Shown here piece by piece: positions 58,401 to 64,000 of a DNA stretch of 64,000 nucleotides. Position 1 is the first letter of the stretch. Each line of letters starts with the position of its first letter. Below the pieces are notes generated by a model. It did not search any database and was not told where the DNA came from. It saw only the letters and a program-made list of their open reading frames with translations. The position numbers were made by a program, and so were the translations under genes. Source of the DNA: Microcebus murinus (taxonomy: Eukaryota; Chordata; Mammalia; Primates; Cheirogaleidae); contig NC_134108.1 in the NCBI RefSeq assembly GCF_040939455.1, positions 46,127,501-46,191,500 of the forward strand, given 5' to 3'.

Positions 58401-60945
58401 GTAGTAAGTAGAGCCTACAATCTTAACCTTTGTGCTACACGTAGGAGTAAATAAAAGATGTGAAATAAGCATGGCAGAGAACAGAAAAATGACTTTGCTT
58501 GAAAAGTATGGCAAGATTATCAACAACAGATAACAGTAAATATACACTTGAAATTTTATGATCCTAAATGGAGAGAAAATTGGCTGGTTCTAGTTGTATA
58601 ATTCTCTCCATCAAAATTCATCTACTTAAGTACTAGTACTGGTTGTTGTTAATCAAGATGTTTTGGGAAAAGCAAGTAGAATAGATCGGAGTCCTTTGAA
58701 GCACTGAATACACCTGGTAGCTAGAAAGTTTATAGATGGTGCCAACAATGGGAGATGATGCATGCTTTCAAAAGTGGTGATCATTATCCTTGGAGTACTA
58801 TATGTTTCTTATTGTTTCTTTTTGAAGAACTTTGATATCCCATTTGTATTTTTTTACACTTTTGTTTTATAGCTATTTTGGAGAGTTCACAAATTTATGG
58901 AATCTGTAACAAACAAACTACTTTAGCCCATCATGGCCAACAAAATTGCAGTACTATATGGTTGTTTAGACATTAGAATCTCTCATTTCACTTTTATCCT
59001 GTTGCAATTTTTATAGCAAAGACTATTGTGTTTGATATTCTCTATAGAACTTTATATCATTTAAAGTTTACATATTCTATAGTACATCCATTATATTCTC
59101 TTTCAAAGCTTTTAGAAACAGAAAAAGAGAAAATGTTATTATCACAAATTTCTGATTCTACTTCTTCACATATTTGTTAAATCTATTCTACATTCCTATG
59201 ATTTGGAAGGTTTCTTTGAGGTTTCCCTCCAGAGATTTGATTATTGACTTTTATTTTTTATTATTGTCTTTTCACATTCTAACTGAAGAAGGCTTACCCA
59301 AGGATTGCCTTTTTGGAAAAGAAGATAGTCTTAATTATTTTTTAAACGAAATAACTATTGATAAAGGTACCTCATAGTAGTTCTAGGTTTTACAGGAAAT
59401 CATCTAACTCTTTAAATTCTATTATTGTCTTGGATTTCATCCTCTTTTCACAAATGAACCTGTTAAGAGGTTATCTATGCATGCATGTAGGTGTTTATAG
59501 CTGTTGAACTGCAGAAGCTTCATAGTTTTGTTGATTGGGTTGTTTAGAAACTTAACTTAAATCTCATTATGTATAATTCTTGACTGAGAAGTTTGGCTAG
59601 GGTGACTTTAACTTATTTTATTATGTTCTTTCTTAATTATATTCATAAAAGTAATTTTAACATTCCTACTACACAGTTAATTTTTCCTAAAATATTATAA
59701 AAATAAACATTATTTTAAAGTAGTCTAGCAAATACCTTTTTGTGTCTCATGATAACTTAAAATACAGAAATGATTCCTAATTTGGAAAAGGTCCATCGAT
59801 TTTATTGGGGGTATTATAATTTTTAATGGTTTTAGTGATTACCTCTGATAGAACATCCTATGATTTAGTCTGTGCATGCTATATGACTTTGAAGGTAGTT
59901 GAAATGACCTTGTAGGTGAAAAATAACAGCTCAATAGTAGGTTAGCTTTTCTTTCTATAAATTATAAAAATATGTTCTTATTATTACAATATCATTTAAT
60001 ATTTTTATTGAGAACAGTTTATTATTATTATTTTTCAAAATGACAAATATTATAGTAGATTTTAAGGCTCCAGATGTAAGGGGAGCCAAGTTTTTACTGC
60101 CTCCTAATTTCAAAATCACATAACTTATCTTAGTATTTCCTTATTATTTTAGGATAACTTTTCTTGAGGTACAGAAATTATTATTTAATGCTGTAGCTCC
60201 TTTTACATAAAACTACCAATTTGAAAGTTTTAAAAGTTATTTTGGGGCCAGAAGATCTTAAATGGCAAGATTGAGATTGAATCTCTTCTCAGCACTGCAT
60301 CATTTACAGTGTAATTGGTTGTGAAAAATGGAAACCTACTCTGACCTGCTTAAGCAAAAATTATGAATTATTAATATGAATTGTTAGGAGAATATGTAGG
60401 GTCACAGGATGAATAGGAGGCTGGGAAGCAGGCTTAGCACCAGGCTAGATCCTTAGAGCCAAAAGGCCAAAAGCACAATAGCCATTTTTTTTTTTTTAGT
60501 CAGAAACAAATCAGGTCTCCTAAAGCTCCAGGATATGGTTTCTTGCAGCTTTGAAAATATTCTTATTGTTCTTCATTCTTTGTAACATTCACTTGAGAGA
60601 CAAAGGCCTAATTTGGATATCTGATGAGCTAATGCAAAGTCACATGCATATACACTACCTGCCAGGGCAAAGCAAGAGAAGTTCTCATTCTTCTGGTGTT
60701 GGTAGTGGGAGGCAGACCATTGCCTTTCATAAAATGACACACAGTAGGGACCTTCAGCCGAATAGGAAAGGAGGGAACCTATCAACTAAAAGAAGACATC
60801 AAACTTAAAAATGAGCACTTCTCCATTAAAAATTAAATATATCCATGCATACATACACTTATACATTCATATATATTAAATATGTTTAGCTACATATAAT
60901 TGTGTATATATGCATGTATATTTTATGAGTTAAAGCAAATTATTA
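58401..60945. other. Unassigned AT-rich DNA
   Basis: No gene and no firmly named repeat. 60290-60790 has a moderate GC level with GGAGGCTGGGAAGCAGGCTT and could be an old repeat. The 85-codon frame at 60551-60808 (+) and the minus frame opposite are unrecognised. 60838-60935 is TA/CA-rich low complexity. Confidence 0.4.
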
Positions 60946-60949
60946 ATAA

Positions 60950-61362
60950 AATGGAGACACAGCCTGAAGAATTCCTGAGTAGACAAAGCTAGTTAGGCCT
61001 CATAAGTGACATCAATTTTGCTTGATTTGCAAACATAAGCAAAACTTGAGTTATTTTTTGTAAATGCTTATATTAAAGAAAAAGAGAATTTAAGCTCAAC
61101 CAATCAGAAGCAGTCAACAAACTTATAATTCTATAACTAGGGACTTTCCAATGGGATAGACCAAACAAGGCAACTGTATAACTGTAACCAATCAAATATT
61201 TTCTTTGCTTTATTCTATTTTCATCTTATAAAAACCTCTTCCTTGTGTTCCCTCAGTGGAGCTTCCCAACCACTTCTGGTTTGGAACTGCCTGTTTCATG
61301 AATCAGTTTGCTTAAATATACTCTTTAAAAATTTTATTGTGCCTCAGTTTACCTTTTTAACA
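60950..61362 (+). mobile_element. Solo LTR of an endogenous retrovirus, forward
   Basis: The order is that of an LTR: CCAAT boxes in CAACCAATCAGAAG (61098) and AACCAATCAAAT (61187), then a TATAAAA box (61227-61233). A purine/pyrimidine segment with TCAGTGGAGCTTCCCAACCA follows, then CATGAATCAGTTTGCTTAAA. The terminus TGTGCCTCAGTTTACC-TTTTTAACA ends in CA at about 61362. The 5' edge and target duplication are not resolved, and no internal retroviral sequence is present. Family not named with certainty. Confidence 0.65.
61227..61233 (+). promoter_or_regulatory. TATA box of the LTR
   Basis: CTTATAAAAACCTC lies about 40 bases downstream of the second CCAAT box, at the usual U3 position of a retroviral LTR. 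Present in sequence; no sign that it is active now. Confidence 0.55.
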
Positions 61363-61421
61363 CATGTAACCATAGATGCATATTTTATACAGATACTTCA
61401 GAAGAAATAAAAGTCCTTCGA

Positions 61422-61778
61422 AAAACTAAACCCAGACCAGGCACGGTGGCTCACGCCTGTAATCCTAGCATTCTGGGAGGCTGAGGCGAGCAGATCACTC
61501 AAGGTTAGGAGTTCAAAACCAGCCTGAGCAAGAGCGAGACCCTGTCTCTACTAAAAATAGAAAGCAATTAGCTGGACAACTAAAAATATACAGAAAAAAT
61601 TGGCTGGTCATGGTGGCACATGCCTGTAGTCCCAACTACTCAGGAGGCTGAGGCAGGAGGATTGCTTGAGCCCAGGAGTTTGAGGTTGCTGTGAGGTAAG
61701 CTGACGCCATGGCACTCTAGCCTGGGCAACAAGATAAGAGTCTATCTCAAAATAAAATAAAATAAAAAAACAAACCCA
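61422..61778 (+). mobile_element. Alu, strepsirrhine, older copy with diverged TSD
   Basis: Forward dimeric Alu from about 61435 (CCAGGCACGGTGGCTCACGC) with linker CTAAAAATAGAAAGCAATTA and right arm ending CAACAAGATAAGAGTCTATC, then an (AAAAT)n tail. Flanking AAAACTAAACCCA (61422-61434) and AAAACAAACCCA (61767-61778) are the probable target duplication, one base apart. The right arm lacks the CACT insert seen in the other three. Confidence 0.92.
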
Positions 61779-64000
61779 AAAGCATGTTTTTGTGATTTTT
61801 TAATGTTACGATTCTTATGTAATTATAATCAGTACATCATAATTCTTTCCCTCCTTTTTCCTTCTGAGCCATAATATTCTAGAGAAAAAGTGTTCTGGCT
61901 GCTGGTTTCCTTGAGCTCCATGTAATAAATCAGTGTGTTTATAATTTTCATAATATATAGATGTATATTTTTATACAGGAAAATAAAAAAAGCACAATCA
62001 ATTGTTCCATTATTTCTCTTCTCAAACCAAAAGAGTGAGGAGAAATGAGAGTTGCTTGTTTTATTATTGAATGGGCAGACTGATGCTGTCACAGGTGGTA
62101 TGTGATCTGTCCCACATATGTGACCCTGATGTCCTGAGAAAGCCGCATGGCATGCTTCCACGCACCTTCTCTTGGTGAGGGGTCTGCTCACTTTAGGAAG
62201 ACCCTCTGTGGACATAGCTAACCTTTCCCAGCTGCGCCTTGATCTCTGACTCCCTTCATTCAGCACCTCGCCAGGAAGAGGCTCTAGGGCTTACTGCAGC
62301 TCCAGCCACAGGGGGCCTGGCTAATTAGATTTCTACTGTCAGTTGATTCTCAAATGATACATTTTAAAGTTCTGATAAAAAAATGACAGTTTCTCAAATT
62401 AATGCTATATCTCAGAAGGGGAACCAGAATCCTTAGTCTACCATAAACGTTATAAAATGTGAATTAGATCATAAATAGAGATGAGGCAAAGTAGAAGACG
62501 CTATATAATTTCAGATAGTTTACCAGCTGATTGAAAGATACATGGATTAATAATTAATCACAAAAAGTTTGAAGATAATCGCACTTCAGGCTAATAAAGT
62601 CTTTGAATAAAAGTAATGTTGCCATTTTCTTCCCTTTTTATTTAGTGTCTGTGTATATATGAAAAAGAGAACTTAATATGACTATGCTTATAATTTTGGA
62701 ATCATCCCTAAATTGCAATTATTTATGAAGCAAAGAGTGATATAAATGGATTGCAGGTAAATTACAACAGTTAAGAAAGTAATTCTCAATTAAATTTGTT
62801 TCTTTCTGCAAATTAGAGCCATTCATAAGTTCAATTGCTCCATGACACTGGCCCACAGTTTTTAATAACAACTCAAGTAACCTACAGAATTATAGATATT
62901 TTCCTTTTGTTCTTTCATGATATTTACATATTTTATTAAAATGTAAAAGGATGAAATTTGGTTTGTTTCTCATGGTGAAGTGTTACCATTCTAAAATGGA
63001 AATCAATCTAAAACTCTTTTATAAGTTGCATATATAAGTTGCAATACAATAATCCAAAGTTTCCTAGTGTTTAAAGATGTATCATAGAAAACTCATTTGA
63101 GGAGCAATGTTTGCTCAAATTCTTCACAGGTGTAGTGAAGGGCAACTTAAAAGCACAAATAGAAAATGCATACATCCCATATGATATAGGTAGATTTTAG
63201 CCATAATTGAAGCCTGCTTTTCCTTTTCCTTCGGAAACCCTGAGTCTTTGCAGGATTGGGTTAAGAGAGAGGACACCTGCTTTTCATTTAAGAGTTGACA
63301 GGTCATCAAACATTAGTGGTTCTTACTTAGTTCTTAACATTCCTTTCTCTGTTCCAATTTTATTTTCCTTCTGTGCTCTTCACTGTAAATTAATTTTCCA
63401 GCCAAAAGTCCAAACTAGTTTTTACTTTAAGAATCACCTTGCGTCTTCATCTTTTTCTCTGTTGTTTAGTTCTACTGTCATTTCTTTATTCCTCAACTTT
63501 GCGAATTATTCACCATCTGACTTCCCAGCTGAGCCTCCCCACTAAATATTAATACAAAGTCAGTTTGTAGCATCTGCTCTTAACTACCAAGAAGAAAAAC
63601 AAAATTTAAAACAAATCTCATTATTTGTAAGTGGAAGTGTGAGAGAAAAAGCACTCCTTTGTTTTTATATTCATAGGTTCTCTTGGCTTTTATTCCCATT
63701 TAGAAGTAGAAGGTGACTGTATCCGACACAGAAGCAGATTTTATATCACTTTAACAATAGGAGAATAACAGGAAATGGTTCTAACCAGGTATAGAATGAC
63801 TGACTTCTGCCCACCGTGGTAGTTACACACAGAGAGTACTCACATTGCTGAGAAAAATCCCTTTCCCATTGGTGTCTACAAATGAAATACACTTCATCCT
63901 TATTATTGCATCCCCCCTCCTTACTATTAAGTTCCAAAAACTTCATGAAAATGATCAGGCAAAGGGCATGCAGAGTCCACTTTCTCCTGATTTATCAAAG
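61779..64000. other. Unassigned DNA to the window end
   Basis: No repeat confidently recognised. 62080-62330 is visibly richer in G and C and contains most of a 145-codon minus-strand frame (61829-62266). That frame shows no domain and its C-terminal half runs into AT-rich DNA, so I do not call a gene. A forward 112-codon frame at 63207-63545 is pyrimidine-rich and likewise unsupported. Confidence 0.4.

Overview
The window reads as a gene-poor, AT-rich stretch of nuclear DNA from a strepsirrhine primate, most likely a lemur. The evidence is in the repeats. Three dimeric Alu elements (701-1036, 44977-45315, 52846-53184) carry the strepsirrhine-type linker and arm (a TTGGCCAATTAATTTC-like middle segment and GCCTAGCTCACAGCAACCTC in the right arm); a fourth (61435-61766) is a related copy. 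Several L1 3' ends also carry the strepsirrhine 3' UTR (CACCATCTGGGGAATGGACA, then ATGTAACCTAAA-CATTTGTACC before the A-tail). I found no host protein-coding exon, no tRNA or rRNA, no CRISPR array and nothing prokaryotic. The longest reading frames are antisense shadows of L1 elements, translations of microsatellites or chance frames. These family assignments come from reading the sequence against remembered consensus patterns, not from a database search.

Layout. 0-3.7 kb: MIRs, a lemur-type Alu with clean target-site duplications, and an old Alu that split a MIR and whose A-rich linker grew into a large GAAA/GGAA microsatellite. 3.7-6.9 kb: an antisense L1 with a nested younger L1, an inverted reverse-transcriptase piece and a separate ORF1 piece. 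7.9-15.4 kb: L2 debris in the + direction, interrupted by another old repeat and a MER5A. 17.9-24.2 kb: a long antisense L1M reaching into its 5' UTR, with a CCCTT/CCTT microsatellite. 24-35 kb: MIR, L2, L1M 5'-end debris, a short 5'-truncated L1, and an L1 with a 5' inversion and intact target-site duplication inside older repeats. 35.5-38.2 kb: AT-rich DNA with no repeat I recognise. 38.2-40.4 kb: a more GC-rich patch with a decayed gammaretrovirus-like pol trace. 41-47 kb: a MIR inside an L2, then long L1M pieces in opposed directions with an Alu. 48.2-49.3 kb: a probable 3'-UTR retrocopy on the minus strand. 49.6-58.4 kb: L1M 3' ends in both directions, a Tigger-like element, a TA palindrome, an Alu and a solo MaLR LTR. 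58-64 kb: mostly unassigned DNA, one LTR and one Alu.

Nothing here works together as a pathway or operon. The window is mainly a record of successive transposon insertions, which the nesting lets one order in time. I do not see a new biological system. The items most worth checking are the probable retrocopy at 48.2 kb, the pol-bearing GC-rich patch at 38.4 kb, the TA palindrome at 52.1 kb, the duplicated L2 segment at 7.97/8.85 kb, and the repeat-poor block at 35.5-38.2 kb.
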